DNA of 64,000 nucleotides. Source: Beijerinckia sp. 28-YEA-48 (lineage in GTDB: Bacteria > Pseudomonadota > Alphaproteobacteria > Rhizobiales > Beijerinckiaceae). The first letter of the stretch is position 1, and each line of letters starts with the position of its first letter. Below the pieces are notes generated by a model that worked only from the letters and a program-made list of their open reading frames with translations, had not been told where the DNA came from and did not search any database. Shown in pieces: positions 49,926 to 58,976 of this stretch. Made by a program: the position numbers and the translations under genes. The DNA is taken from positions 2,514,001 to 2,578,000 of the forward strand of contig NZ_FNSI01000001.1 of assembly GCF_900104955.1 (NCBI RefSeq), given 5' to 3'.

Positions 49926-51092
49926 ATGGCACTGCAGCAGAATACCAATCGCATTCAGACGACCCATATTGGCAGCCTGCCACGCCCCCACAATCTGCTC
50001 GACCTCATGCGACAGAAGTTCGCCGGCAAGCCCTATGATGAGGCGGCGCTCGATGCGCTGATCGCCAAGGCCGTCACTGATTCCGTGCGCAAGCAGGTGG
50101 ACTGCGGCATCGACATCGTCACCGACGGTGAGTTCTCCAAGCCCGGTTTCTTCACCTATATCCGCGAACGGCTGGAGGGTTTCGAGGCGCGTCCAGATCA
50201 AAAACTGCATATCTTCCAAAAGGAAGTCGCGGCCTTTCCGGCCTATTACGAGCAATATTTCAAAGAAGCGATGATGGGCGGCACCATCGTGCCGATCGTG
50301 CCCGTGGTCTGCACTGGGCCGGTCAAGTATCGCGGCGAAGCGGCCGTGCAACGCGACATCAAAAACATTAAAGCAGCGGCGAAAGCGGCAGGCATTTCAG
50401 ACGACAAGGTCTTCTTACCCGCCACCGCGCCGTCCGGCGTCGGCATCAATGAATATTACAAGACCGAGGAAGAGTATTTCCATGCTCTCGCGGCCGAACT
50501 GAACAAGGAATATCGGCTCATCATCGAAGCCGGCATTCTGCTGCAGGTCGATGATCCATTCTTGCCGGATATTTTCGTCGAGCCGGATCTTGACACCAAG
50601 CAGATGAAACGGCGCGCGGAAATCTATATCGAGGCCGCCAATGCCGCGCTGAAGGGCATTCCGGCCGAGCGCGTTCGCTATCACACCTGCTACGGTGTCA
50701 ACGAAGGTCCGCGCATCTATGAAGCGGCTCTCAGCGAAATCATCAACTATGTCCTGCAGGTCAACGCCGGCTCGGTCAGTTTCGAAGCGGCGAACCCGCG
50801 CCACGAACATGAATATCATCTGTTCGAGACCATCAAAGTGCCGAAAGACAAGGTGCTTTGCCCCGGTGTCATCACCCATGCCAGCAATATCGTCGAGCAT
50901 CCGGAACTGATCGCCGAGCGCATCATCCGCTTCGCCAAGCTGGTGGGACGCGAGAATGTCATGGCCGGCGCCGACTGTGGTTTCTCCTCACAGGCGCTTT
51001 ACAAGACCGAAGTGCATGACACCGTGATCTGGGAGAAGTTCAAAGCCATGCGCGAGGGAGCGGATATCGCGACGAAGAAACTCTGGTCCTAG
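49926..51092 (+). CDS. Cobalamin-independent methionine synthase II-like protein (MetE C-terminal domain family)
   Basis: 388-residue TIM-barrel protein corresponding only to the catalytic half of MetE. RIQTTHIGSLPRPHNLLDLM is the family opening; VRYHTCYGVNEGPR and GADCGFSSQAL carry the expected zinc-binding His, Cys and Cys, and DGEFSKPGFFTYI is conserved. Members of this group include methyltransferases and epoxyalkane:CoM transferase-type enzymes that activate a thiol with zinc. The strong link to the following Liv ABC genes suggests a catabolic role on an imported compound and not methionine synthesis. GGGAGGAAC precedes the ATG. Confidence 0.85.
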   Translation: MALQQNTNRIQTTHIGSLPRPHNLLDLMRQKFAGKPYDEAALDALIAKAVTDSVRKQVDCGIDIVTDGEFSKPGFFTYIRERLEGFEARPDQKLHIFQKEVAAFPAYYEQYFKEAMMGGTIVPIVPVVCTGPVKYRGEAAVQRDIKNIKAAAKAAGISDDKVFLPATAPSGVGINEYYKTEEEYFHALAAELNKEYRLIIEAGILLQVDDPFLPDIFVEPDLDTKQMKRRAEIYIEAANAALKGIPAERVRYHTCYGVNEGPRIYEAALSEIINYVLQVNAGSVSFEAANPRHEHEYHLFETIKVPKDKVLCPGVITHASNIVEHPELIAERIIRFAKLVGRENVMAGADCGFSSQALYKTEVHDTVIWEKFKAMREGADIATKKLWS

Positions 51093-51106
51093 AGCCCGGC
51101 TCTAGG
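51088..51106. repeat. 19-base dyad between MetE-like and binding-protein genes
   Basis: CCTAGAGCC-C-GGCTCTAGG, a perfect 9-bp inverted repeat that includes the stop codon. It could act as an mRNA stem favouring high expression of the binding protein or as a weak attenuator. Confidence 0.4.
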
Positions 51107-51142
51107 TTCTCGTTTTAACGCTACGTTTTTCGGGAGGGGAAA

Positions 51143-52306
51143 ATGGACAAGCGTATCCTGCTGCTCGCCGCGGCCGGCCTGTTGGCCGTCCCGGCGCAAG
51201 CCGCCGACAAGATCACTTTGGGCTTCATGTCGACCCTGTCGGGTCCCAATGCCATCATCGGCACCGAGATTCGCGACGGCATGCAGCTTGCGGTCGAGCA
51301 ACTCGGCGGCAAAATCGGCGGCCTGCCGGCCCGTGTCATCATCGAGGATGACCAGCAGAAGGCCGACGTGGCCCGGCAGCTAGCGGAGAAATTCGTTCAG
51401 TCCGACAAGGTCGATGCCGCCATCGGCTTCAGCTTTTCCAACCTGATGCTGGCGGTCTACAAGCCGCTGGTCGATGCCAAGACGATCACCATCAGCTCCA
51501 ATCCCGGGCCATCGCAACTCGCCGGCAAGGATTGCTCGCCTTATTTCTTCTCGACCTCCTGGCAGGGCGACAATTGGGCTGAGGGCATGGGCGCCTATCT
51601 GCAAAAGAAGGGCCTGCAGAACATCTATGTGATCGCGCCGAACTATGCGGCGGGCAAGGATGTCATCGCCGGCCTCAAGCGCTTCTACAAGGGCACTGTC
51701 GCGGCGGAAGTTTATACGCCGCTGACCCAGCTCGACTTCTCCGCCGAGCTGTCGCAGATCAAAGCCAGCAATGCCAGCGCCGTCTTCGCCTTCTATCCAG
51801 GCGGTCTTGGCGTGCAGTTCGTCAAGCAATATTCTCAGGCCGGGCTGAAGGAGAAATTTCCGCTCTACAGCGCCTATACGGTCGATGAATCGACCCTGCC
51901 CGCCATCGGCGACGATGCGCTTGGCTTGATCGTTGCGACCTCCTGGGCGCCCGATCTCGACAATGCCACCAACAAAAAGTTCGTCGCGGGCTTTGAGAAG
52001 AAATACGGCCGCGTGCCGGCACCCTATGCGGTGCATGCTTATGACACGATCATGCTGCTCGACACCGCCGTGAAGGCCGTCAACGGCAAGATCGAGGACA
52101 AGCCGGCTTTCCTAGCCGCCCTGCGCAAAGCGAATTTTGAATCGCCGCGCGGTCCGTTCCGCTTCAACACCAACCAGTTCCCGATCCAGACTTTCTATCA
52201 AGGCGAGGTGAAGAAGGGGGCAGACGGCAAGCCGCGCATCGTCATCCAGGACAAGGCGTTGGAGAATTATGGCGATGCCTATGCCCAAACCTGTTCGATG
52301 AAATAG
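51143..52306 (+). CDS. LivJ-type ABC transporter substrate-binding protein
   Basis: 387 residues, type I periplasmic binding fold (Peripla_BP_6). Signal peptide of about 21 residues ends VPAQA; the mature start DKITLGFMSTLSGPNAIIG and ADVARQLAEKFVQSDKVDAA are typical. The start has GGGAGGGG upstream. First transporter gene of a five-gene set (binding protein, two permeases, two ATPases), all rightward and closely spaced. The family binds branched-chain amino acids but also aromatic acids, urea and amides, so the ligand is open. Confidence 0.93.
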   Translation: MDKRILLLAAAGLLAVPAQAADKITLGFMSTLSGPNAIIGTEIRDGMQLAVEQLGGKIGGLPARVIIEDDQQKADVARQLAEKFVQSDKVDAAIGFSFSNLMLAVYKPLVDAKTITISSNPGPSQLAGKDCSPYFFSTSWQGDNWAEGMGAYLQKKGLQNIYVIAPNYAAGKDVIAGLKRFYKGTVAAEVYTPLTQLDFSAELSQIKASNASAVFAFYPGGLGVQFVKQYSQAGLKEKFPLYSAYTVDESTLPAIGDDALGLIVATSWAPDLDNATNKKFVAGFEKKYGRVPAPYAVHAYDTIMLLDTAVKAVNGKIEDKPAFLAALRKANFESPRGPFRFNTNQFPIQTFYQGEVKKGADGKPRIVIQDKALENYGDAYAQTCSMK

Positions 52307-52333
52307 GGCAGCCGCACCAGATCAGGCCCCGCC

Positions 52334-53257
52334 ATGAGCGCGACCCTGTTGCTCGAACAATGCCTCAATGGCATGCAGCTCGGCATCATGCTGTTTCTGA
52401 TGTCGGCCGGGCTGACGCTCGTGTTCGGCATCATGAACCTGGTCAATCTGGCCCATGGTTCATTCTATATGGTCGGGGCCTATCTCTGCGCCTTCGTCTA
52501 TGCCTCGACCCAATCCTTCCTGCTCGGCGTTCTCGCCGGGCTGGGTGGCGCGCTTGCCATCGGGCTGATCGCCGAAGTGCTGATCTTCCGCCGCATCTAC
52601 AAAGGCGATCATCTCGATCATGTGTTGGTGACCTTCGGGCTCACCTTGATCTTCAACGATCTGGTGCGCCTGATCTGGGGGCCGGCGGCGCTCTTTGCCC
52701 GCGTGCCCAACTTTCTTGCGGGCCAAATCAATCTGTTCGGCCTGATCTCCTATCCCGCTTATCGGCTGGCGATCATCATCGTTGGCCTCGCGGTCGCCGT
52801 CCTGCTCTATCTGCTCTTGCGCCACACGCGCCTTGGCATGCTGATCCGCGCCAGCGCCTCCAACCGCACCATGGCCAGCGCGCTCGGCGTCAATGTGGTC
52901 GTCCTCTATGCGCTGGTCTTCACGCTTGGCGCTGGCCTCGCCGGTCTCGCCGGGCTAATGGCCGGCCCGATCTTCACCGTCATTCCCGGCATGGGCGACA
53001 ATGTGTTGATCCTCGCCTTTGTCGTCATCGTCGTCGGCGGGCTCGGTTCGGTCGAGGGCGCGTTTTGTGCGGCGCTGATCATCGGCCTGATCGATACGCT
53101 TGGGCGCTCGTTCATGAAGCCGCTGTTTGGCCTGTTCCTCGATCGCGCCGCCGCCGACAACAGCGCGCCGGCCATCGCCTCCATGCTCATCTATATTCTG
53201 ATGGCCATCATCCTGTTCCTGCGGCCGCAGGGCCTATTCCCTCCCAAGAGCCGCTGA
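52334..53257 (+). CDS. livH: LivH-type ABC transporter permease
   Basis: 307 residues with about eight membrane helices. LTLVFGIMNLVNLAHGSFYMVGAY is the LivH hallmark near the N-terminus, and the C-half has the ATPase-contact region ASASNRTMASALGVNV followed by VIVVGGLGSVEGAF. Starts 27 bases after the binding protein and ends 4 bases before livM. Confidence 0.94.
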   Translation: MSATLLLEQCLNGMQLGIMLFLMSAGLTLVFGIMNLVNLAHGSFYMVGAYLCAFVYASTQSFLLGVLAGLGGALAIGLIAEVLIFRRIYKGDHLDHVLVTFGLTLIFNDLVRLIWGPAALFARVPNFLAGQINLFGLISYPAYRLAIIIVGLAVAVLLYLLLRHTRLGMLIRASASNRTMASALGVNVVVLYALVFTLGAGLAGLAGLMAGPIFTVIPGMGDNVLILAFVVIVVGGLGSVEGAFCAALIIGLIDTLGRSFMKPLFGLFLDRAAADNSAPAIASMLIYILMAIILFLRPQGLFPPKSR

Positions 53258-53261
53258 GGAC

Positions 53262-54194
53262 ATGAGCAAAGAACGCATCGGTCTGGCCCTGGTGATCGTC
53301 CTCGCGCTGCTGCCCGTGCTGTTCGCGGCCATGGGCGAGAGCTATTATCTCACCGTCGCGACACGGATGATGATCTTCGGTATCGCCGCCCTCAGCCTCG
53401 ATCTCATTCTAGGATTTGGCGGCCTGATCAGCTTGGGACACGCGGTTTATCTCGGCATCGGCGGCTATGCGGTGGGCATCCTCGATTTTTACGGCATCAG
53501 CAACGGCCTGGTGCAGCTGGGCGCCGCGACGCTCGCCTCCGCCTTCGCCGCGTTCTGCATCGGTGCGGTGTCGCTGCGCACCAGCGGCGTCTTCTTCCTG
53601 ATGATCACGCTGGCCTTCAGCCAGATGGTCTACTTTCTCGCCATCAGCATCAACAGTTTCGGCGGCGACGATGGCCTGAGCCTGAATGCCCATAGCGATC
53701 TCGGCCTCAACTTTGGCAATACGCAGGTCTTCTATTATTTCGTCCTCGCCTGCCTGGCCTTCTTCCTTTGGCTCAGCTGCCGGCTGGTGCGCTCGCGCTT
53801 CGGCATGTTGTTGCGCGGCATGAAATTCAACGAGAGCCGCATGATCGCCATCGGCTTTCCGACCTTCCGCTACAAGCTGACGGCCTTCGTCATTTCCGGT
53901 GCGATCTGCGGCTTCGCCGGCGCCCTGCTCGCCAACCAAACCCTCTTCGTCTCGCCCTCCATCATGCAGTGGACGCGATCGGGCGATCTGCTCGTCATGG
54001 TGATCGCCGGCGGCATGGGCACGATCGTCGGCCCGGTCATCGGCGCGATCCTGTTTCTCCTGCTCGAAAAAGTGCTGGCGTCCTGGACGATCTACTGGGG
54101 TGCTTTGCTCGGTTCGATCCTGATCGCGCTGGTACTGATGGGCAAAACCGGGCTTCTCGGCAGCAGCGCCAAAAGCGGCAAATCCCATGGCTGA
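53262..54194 (+). CDS. livM: LivM-type ABC transporter permease
   Basis: 310 residues, about nine membrane helices. ALSLDLILGFGGLISLGHAVYLGIG is the LivM opening, and MKFNESRMIAIGFPTFRYKL is the coupling-helix region, with VIAGGMGTIVGPVIGA after it. It overlaps the first ATPase gene by eight bases, so the two are translationally linked. Confidence 0.94.
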   Translation: MSKERIGLALVIVLALLPVLFAAMGESYYLTVATRMMIFGIAALSLDLILGFGGLISLGHAVYLGIGGYAVGILDFYGISNGLVQLGAATLASAFAAFCIGAVSLRTSGVFFLMITLAFSQMVYFLAISINSFGGDDGLSLNAHSDLGLNFGNTQVFYYFVLACLAFFLWLSCRLVRSRFGMLLRGMKFNESRMIAIGFPTFRYKLTAFVISGAICGFAGALLANQTLFVSPSIMQWTRSGDLLVMVIAGGMGTIVGPVIGAILFLLLEKVLASWTIYWGALLGSILIALVLMGKTGLLGSSAKSGKSHG

Positions 54195-54942
54195 TGTGCT
54201 GCTTGAAACCCAGCAAATCCGTAAACGCTATGGCGGCATCGTCGCCAGCGATGGGATCGACCTCGACGTTAAGCGTGGCTCCCTGCACGCGGTCATCGGC
54301 CCCAATGGCGCCGGCAAGACCACATTGATCGCGCAACTCGCCGGACAGTTGCGGCCAGACAGCGGCACCATCCTGTTCGATGGCGAGCCGGTGGACCGGC
54401 TGCCGGCCTATCAGCGCGCACGGGCGGGCTTCGCCCGCTCGTTTCAGATCACCAATGTCATTCTCGAATTGACCGTACTCGACAATCTGGCGCTGGCGGT
54501 TCAGGCGCGCGAGCCGCACAGCTTTCGCTTCTGGACTGATGCCAGCCGCGATCCGAAACTACGCGATCCGGCGGGCAAGGTCCTCAATACCATTGGCCTT
54601 GATGAGCGCGCCGATGTCCCCGCCGGGCAATTGTCGCACGGCGAAAAACGCGCGCTCGAAATCGGCATCGCGCTGGCAACCGAACCAAAACTGCTGCTGC
54701 TCGACGAGCCACTGGCCGGCACGGGCCCCGAGGAAGCCGCACGCGTGGTCAAATTGCTCGCCTCGATCAAGGGCCAAGTGACCATCCTGATGATCGAGCA
54801 CGATATGGACGCCGTGTTCGCTTTGGCCGATGTCATTTCGGTTCTGGTCTCGGGCCGTATCATCGCCAGCGGCCTGCCGGCTGACATTCGCGCCAATGCG
54901 GAGGTGCGGCGCGCCTATCTCGGTGACGAGGGCGCAGTATGA
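54187..54942 (+). CDS. livG: LivG-type ABC transporter ATPase
   Basis: 251 residues. Walker A GPNGAGKTTL, signature LSHGEKRALEIGIAL (the usual SGG is SHG), Walker B LLLLDEPLAG and the switch His in MIEHDMDAVF are all present, and GFARSFQITNVILELTVLDN is typical for LivG. It ends in an ATGA overlap with livF. Confidence 0.94.
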   Translation: MADVLLETQQIRKRYGGIVASDGIDLDVKRGSLHAVIGPNGAGKTTLIAQLAGQLRPDSGTILFDGEPVDRLPAYQRARAGFARSFQITNVILELTVLDNLALAVQAREPHSFRFWTDASRDPKLRDPAGKVLNTIGLDERADVPAGQLSHGEKRALEIGIALATEPKLLLLDEPLAGTGPEEAARVVKLLASIKGQVTILMIEHDMDAVFALADVISVLVSGRIIASGLPADIRANAEVRRAYLGDEGAV

Positions 54943-55649
54943 GTGAAGAGCCTCTGCTCTCGGTCAATGGCCTGGAAGCCGGCTATGGCGAGAGCCGCGT
55001 CTTGTTTGGCATCGGGCTCGACATCCGCGAGGGCGAAGTGGTGACCCTGCTCGGCCGCAACGGCATGGGCAAGACCACCACCATCCACACAATCATGGGC
55101 ATCGTCACGCCGACGGCAGGAAACATCCGCTTTCGCGGCGCTGCCGTGGATCAATTACCGGCCTATGCGATCGCGCGGCGTGGCATCGGGCTTGTGCCCG
55201 AGGGGCGGCAGATCTTTCCCAATCTGTCGGTGCGCGAAAATCTTGTCGCCACGGCGACACGGCGCAACGCCAATGGCTGGGATGTGGAACGGGTGCTGCG
55301 CCTGTTTCCGCCTTTACGCGAAAGGCTGTCGAGCTGGGGCAATCTGCTGTCGGGCGGTGAGCAGCAGATGCTGGCCATCGGCCGCGCTTTGCTCACCAAT
55401 CCGCGTCTGCTGATCCTGGATGAGGCGACCGAAGGGCTGGCGCCGCTGGTGCGCGCCCATATCTGGGGCGTGATCGAGGAGATCAAGGCGACCGGTATGT
55501 CGATTTTGATCGTCGACAAAAATGTCGAAGCCCTCACACGCATCGCCGACCGGCACTATGTGCTCGAACGCGGCCGCGTGGTGTGGAGTGGGACGTCCGC
55601 TGCGCTGCTGGCCGATACCGAAATCAAGACTCGCTATCTCGGCGTCTAA
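54939..55649 (+). CDS. livF: LivF-type ABC transporter ATPase
   Basis: 236 residues. Walker A GRNGMGKTTT, signature LSGGEQQMLAIGRAL, Walker B LLILDEATEG and GLVPEGRQIFPNLSVRENL, the LivF hallmark. In the D/H loop the usual H-loop residue is Lys-Asn-Val (VDKNVEAL), as is common in LivF. Last gene of the operon; the convergent LysR gene ends six bases away with no terminator visible. Confidence 0.94.
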   Translation: MSEEPLLSVNGLEAGYGESRVLFGIGLDIREGEVVTLLGRNGMGKTTTIHTIMGIVTPTAGNIRFRGAAVDQLPAYAIARRGIGLVPEGRQIFPNLSVRENLVATATRRNANGWDVERVLRLFPPLRERLSSWGNLLSGGEQQMLAIGRALLTNPRLLILDEATEGLAPLVRAHIWGVIEEIKATGMSILIVDKNVEALTRIADRHYVLERGRVVWSGTSAALLADTEIKTRYLGV

Positions 55650-55655
55650 AGCAAA

Positions 55656-56573
55656 TCACGTTCGCTTGCGGGCGGGTCGCTTTGCCGGCGTCGCATTGTT
55701 CATCAACAATTGCGCGAAATGTTCCGCCGCCGGCGTCAACGGCATGGCGGCGCGACGGATCAACACCAGGCGCGGGGCCGACAAATGCTCGCGAATGGGG
55801 ATCATCTGCAAAGTCTCGCCCATCAGCTCAAAACTTTCCCATTGCTTGGGCACCATCGCCAGAAGGTCTGAGGCGGCAAGCGCCACCAGCAAGCTCAGAG
55901 CGGATTGGGTGCGCATCGCCAGTCGCGGCTTGCCCAGGCCATGCTCGGCGAACAAGGCGCTGAGTTCGCCGTCCGCCGGCTGCGTAATCGTATTATTGGC
56001 CCATTCGGCATCGCTCAGGTCCTTCAGCGAACGGGCCGATGCCAAGGGGTGGTTCTTGCGACCGATGACGATGCGCTCGTTAGGGGCGAGCACCACCTGT
56101 TGCAGGCCGGGCGCGAAGGCCGGATCAGCTTCAGGGCCGATGTAAAAATCCATCGTCCCTTCCAGCAGCGCCTTCTCCACCGTTGGATAGAACCCCTCGA
56201 TGATGTTGAGCTCGACGGCGGGATAACGCTGGCGAAAAATCCGCAGGGCATTTGGCAAAAGCTGCATATGCGCGGCGATCGACAGGCCGGCGACAATCTG
56301 GCCAGCGCCGCCACCGCGCATCTGCTCGGCCTCCTCGCGGATGCGACGCACGTCTTCCAGCACGGTACGGGCGCGGCGCACGAAAGCTTCGCCCAGCGGC
56401 GTCAACACCATGCCCCGCGCCTGCCGCTCAAACAGCGGCGCGCCGATCTCGTGCTCCAGCTCCTGGAGGCTGCGGGTGAGCGCCGGTTGGGCGAATTGCA
56501 GACTGCGCGCGGCCGCCCTTAGACTGCCCCGTTCGGCGATCTCCAGCACATTGCGGAACTGGTTGAGTTTCAC
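55656..56573 (-). CDS. LysR-family regulator of the monooxygenase genes
   Basis: 305 residues. Winged helix FRNVLEIAERGSLRAAARSL and AQPALTRSLQELEHEIGAPL, then a two-lobed effector domain. It is divergent from the FAD monooxygenase gene with 150 bases between, in which CAAAAG-AACA-CTTTTG (56601-56616) forms a plausible LysR site. An aromatic inducer is likely, by analogy with other LysR-controlled hydroxylase operons. Confidence 0.92.
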   Translation of the reverse strand: MKLNQFRNVLEIAERGSLRAAARSLQFAQPALTRSLQELEHEIGAPLFERQARGMVLTPLGEAFVRRARTVLEDVRRIREEAEQMRGGGAGQIVAGLSIAAHMQLLPNALRIFRQRYPAVELNIIEGFYPTVEKALLEGTMDFYIGPEADPAFAPGLQQVVLAPNERIVIGRKNHPLASARSLKDLSDAEWANNTITQPADGELSALFAEHGLGKPRLAMRTQSALSLLVALAASDLLAMVPKQWESFELMGETLQMIPIREHLSAPRLVLIRRAAMPLTPAAEHFAQLLMNNATPAKRPARKRT

Positions 56574-56600
56574 GGCGTCCCCTCGATGCTATTTCGGTAT

Positions 56601-56616
56601 CAAAAGAACACTTTTG
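56601..56616. promoter_or_regulatory. Dyad between LysR and monooxygenase genes
   Basis: CAAAAG (56601-56606), AACA, CTTTTG (56611-56616): a perfect 6-bp inverted repeat 28 bases upstream of the LysR start and about 108 bases upstream of the monooxygenase start. Confidence 0.4.
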
Positions 56617-56723
56617 GCATCTTCCTGCAATCGGTTGGATGGCGATAATGGAGGTCCGAACTGGCTATAGGCGCCGGCAAGGCCAAATTGCACGACCAAA
56701 TTGAGAAAAACCGGGAAGGAAAC

Positions 56724-58361
56724 ATGGACCGACAGCTCCCCTCCGACACTGAAGTTCTGATCATCGGGGCGGGTCCCGTCGGGCTGGCGCTGGCGATCGA
56801 GCTTGGCTCACGCGGCGTCTCCTGTCTCGTCGTCGAGCGCAACGACCGGGTCGGCTACAATCCGCGCGCCAAGACCACCAATGTGCGCACGCGCGAGCAC
56901 CTGCGCCGCTGGGGCATCGCCGACAAATTGCGGGCTGCCTCGCCCGTGCCCGTCGACTATCCCGCTACGGTCGTTTTTGCGACGCGCCTCAACGGCCCCG
57001 AGATCTGCCGTTTCGAAAACGCGCTGCAGGCTTCGCCGGACAAGAACAATCTCTACTCCGAAAGCGCTCAATGGGTGCCGCAATATGTACTGGAACAAGT
57101 GCTGCGCGACCATGCGGTCTCCCTGCCCGGTGTGACGGTCCGCTTCGAGACAGAATTCGAGGCGGCGCGGGATTTCGACGATCACGTGGAAGTCACCCTG
57201 CGTGACCTGCAACAGAAGCGCTCCGAGACAATCTCCTGCCGCTATCTCATCGGCGCCGATGGCGCGCGCAGCGCCGTGCGCGAACATATCGGCGCCAAGA
57301 TGCATGGCCCCGGTGGAGCCCTGCGCAACATCAACCTGGTGATGCGCGCCCCCGGCCTCGACCGTATGCATCCGCATGGACGCGCCATCCACTATTGGCT
57401 GCTCAACGAGGAAATCCCCAGCCTGATGGGGCCGCTCGATGGCGGCGACCTCTGGTACTACATCGTCACCAAATTCGACGGCGACGGCGTGCCTGATGCC
57501 GAGACCTGCAAGGACATGATCCGCCGCTCGACCGCGATCGACTTCGATCCCGAGATCGTTGGGATCGACCCCTGGGTGGCGCGCAGCCTCGTCGCCGACC
57601 ACTATGCGAAGGGCCGCGTCTTCCTGGCTGGCGATGCCTGCCATCTGCACCCGCCCTTCGGCGGCTTCGGCATGAACATGGGCATTGGCGATGCGGTCGA
57701 TCTGGGCTGGAAGCTCGCCGCGACGATCCAGGGTTGGGGCGGTCCGGCTCTGCTTGAGTCTTACACCACCGAGCGCCGCCCCGTGCATGAGCGCATCATC
57801 GAGGAAGCGACGATCAATTACTCCGCCACCGGCAATCAGCTCATCCAGCCGGGGCTCGAGGATCCCGGCGAGATCGGCGCCGCCATCCGGCGTGAAGTGG
57901 CCGAAACGATCCTCGCCACCAAGGCGCGGGAGTTCAAGACGCTCGGCGTCGTGCTCGGCTCGCACTATGCCCATTCGCCTATCGTCGCCGAAGAGAAAGG
58001 CGAGCCGCCGCCGCAATCGGTCGGGCTCTATACGCCCACCGCCTATCCCGGATGCCTGGCGCCGCATCAATGGCTGAAGGACGGGCGTTCGCTCTATGAC
58101 CTTTTTTGCACGGGCTACACGCTTCTGGTGCTGTCAGACGATGCGGAAGGCGTTGACCGTTTCCGTGCAGCGGCCGCCGAACAGCGCGTGCCGCTCACCA
58201 TCGTCAAACCTGGCGATACACGGCTGCCACGCCGCTACGAGGCGAAGCTAGCCTTGATCCGGCCCGATCAGCATGTCGCCTGGCGCGGCAATGCGGCGCC
58301 TGACGATATCACCGCCTTGTTCGCACGGGTCACCGGTCGCGCCATGGCGGACGTTCACTAG
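56724..58361 (+). CDS. FAD-dependent aromatic hydroxylase (PheA/TfdB/MhpA type)
   Basis: 545 residues. TEVLIIGAGPVGLALAIELG near residue 9 is the FAD motif, YLIGADGARSAVREHIG the DG motif and VFLAGDACHLHPPFGGFGMN the GD motif; the C-terminal 150 residues form the thioredoxin-like domain of phenol-type hydroxylases (LVLSDDAEGVDRFRAAA, LALIRPDQHVAWRG). It should use NAD(P)H to hydroxylate a phenolic ring. ATG at 56724 is preceded by GGGAAGGA; 56688 is less likely. It is followed 27 bases later by the VOC ring-cleavage-like gene. Confidence 0.91.
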   Translation: MDRQLPSDTEVLIIGAGPVGLALAIELGSRGVSCLVVERNDRVGYNPRAKTTNVRTREHLRRWGIADKLRAASPVPVDYPATVVFATRLNGPEICRFENALQASPDKNNLYSESAQWVPQYVLEQVLRDHAVSLPGVTVRFETEFEAARDFDDHVEVTLRDLQQKRSETISCRYLIGADGARSAVREHIGAKMHGPGGALRNINLVMRAPGLDRMHPHGRAIHYWLLNEEIPSLMGPLDGGDLWYYIVTKFDGDGVPDAETCKDMIRRSTAIDFDPEIVGIDPWVARSLVADHYAKGRVFLAGDACHLHPPFGGFGMNMGIGDAVDLGWKLAATIQGWGGPALLESYTTERRPVHERIIEEATINYSATGNQLIQPGLEDPGEIGAAIRREVAETILATKAREFKTLGVVLGSHYAHSPIVAEEKGEPPPQSVGLYTPTAYPGCLAPHQWLKDGRSLYDLFCTGYTLLVLSDDAEGVDRFRAAAAEQRVPLTIVKPGDTRLPRRYEAKLALIRPDQHVAWRGNAAPDDITALFARVTGRAMADVH

Positions 58362-58388
58362 ACAGTATCATCATCAAGGAGGGAAACT

Positions 58389-58967
58389 ATGAGCATTATC
58401 CGGCCCGCACTGCATCACGTCACGTTCAAGACCAGCCGGCTCCAGGAAATGATCGACTGGTACGGTACGGTGGTCGGCGCGAAGGTGCAGTTCCAGGATG
58501 CCAACGCCGCCTGGATGACCAATGACGCGGCCAACCATCGCGTCGCCTTCCTCTCGGTGCCTAAGCTCGAAGACGATCCGGAAAAGGTGACGCATAACGG
58601 CATGCATCACAGCGCCTTCGAATATGACAGCTTCGCCGATCTGATCGCTTCTTATGAGCGCCTACGCGACGCCGGCATCCGCCCGGCCTTCTGTCTCGAC
58701 CACGGCCTGACGATCTCGATTTACTATCGCGATCCCGAAGGCAATTTCGTCGAATTGCAGAGCGACAATTTCGGCGATTGGGAGAAATCGGCCGAATGGA
58801 TGCGGACGTCGCCCGATTTCAAGGCCAACCCAATCGGGACCTTCTTCGATCCCGACAAAGTGTTGGCGGCCTTCGCTGGCGGGCGGCCGTTCAAGGAATT
58901 GCAGAAAGCCATTCGCGGCGGCGACTATCTGCCGGCGGAGATTCCGAGCATCGGATTGCCCGTCTGA
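58389..58967 (+). CDS. VOC-family protein resembling a type I extradiol dioxygenase
   Basis: 192 residues. His at ALHHVTF, His at MHHSAFEYDS and Glu at GNFVELQSD are spaced like the 2-His-1-Glu iron site of BphC-type enzymes. It is about two thirds of a normal two-domain extradiol dioxygenase and looks like a one-domain form plus a C-terminal tail. Downstream of an aromatic hydroxylase it would cleave the catechol formed. AAGGAGGGAAAC precedes the ATG, an excellent ribosome binding site. Confidence 0.85.
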   Translation: MSIIRPALHHVTFKTSRLQEMIDWYGTVVGAKVQFQDANAAWMTNDAANHRVAFLSVPKLEDDPEKVTHNGMHHSAFEYDSFADLIASYERLRDAGIRPAFCLDHGLTISIYYRDPEGNFVELQSDNFGDWEKSAEWMRTSPDFKANPIGTFFDPDKVLAAFAGGRPFKELQKAIRGGDYLPAEIPSIGLPV

Positions 58968-58976
58968 TCGCTGCCG

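Noticed and set aside
52360..53265. 301-codon frame in the same strand as livH
   Set aside because: Out-of-frame reading of livH, rich in Arg and His; livH has clear permease motifs.
56808..58070. 420-codon minus-strand frame
   Set aside because: Antisense to the FAD hydroxylase with its complete flavin motifs; no protein-family features in the shadow.
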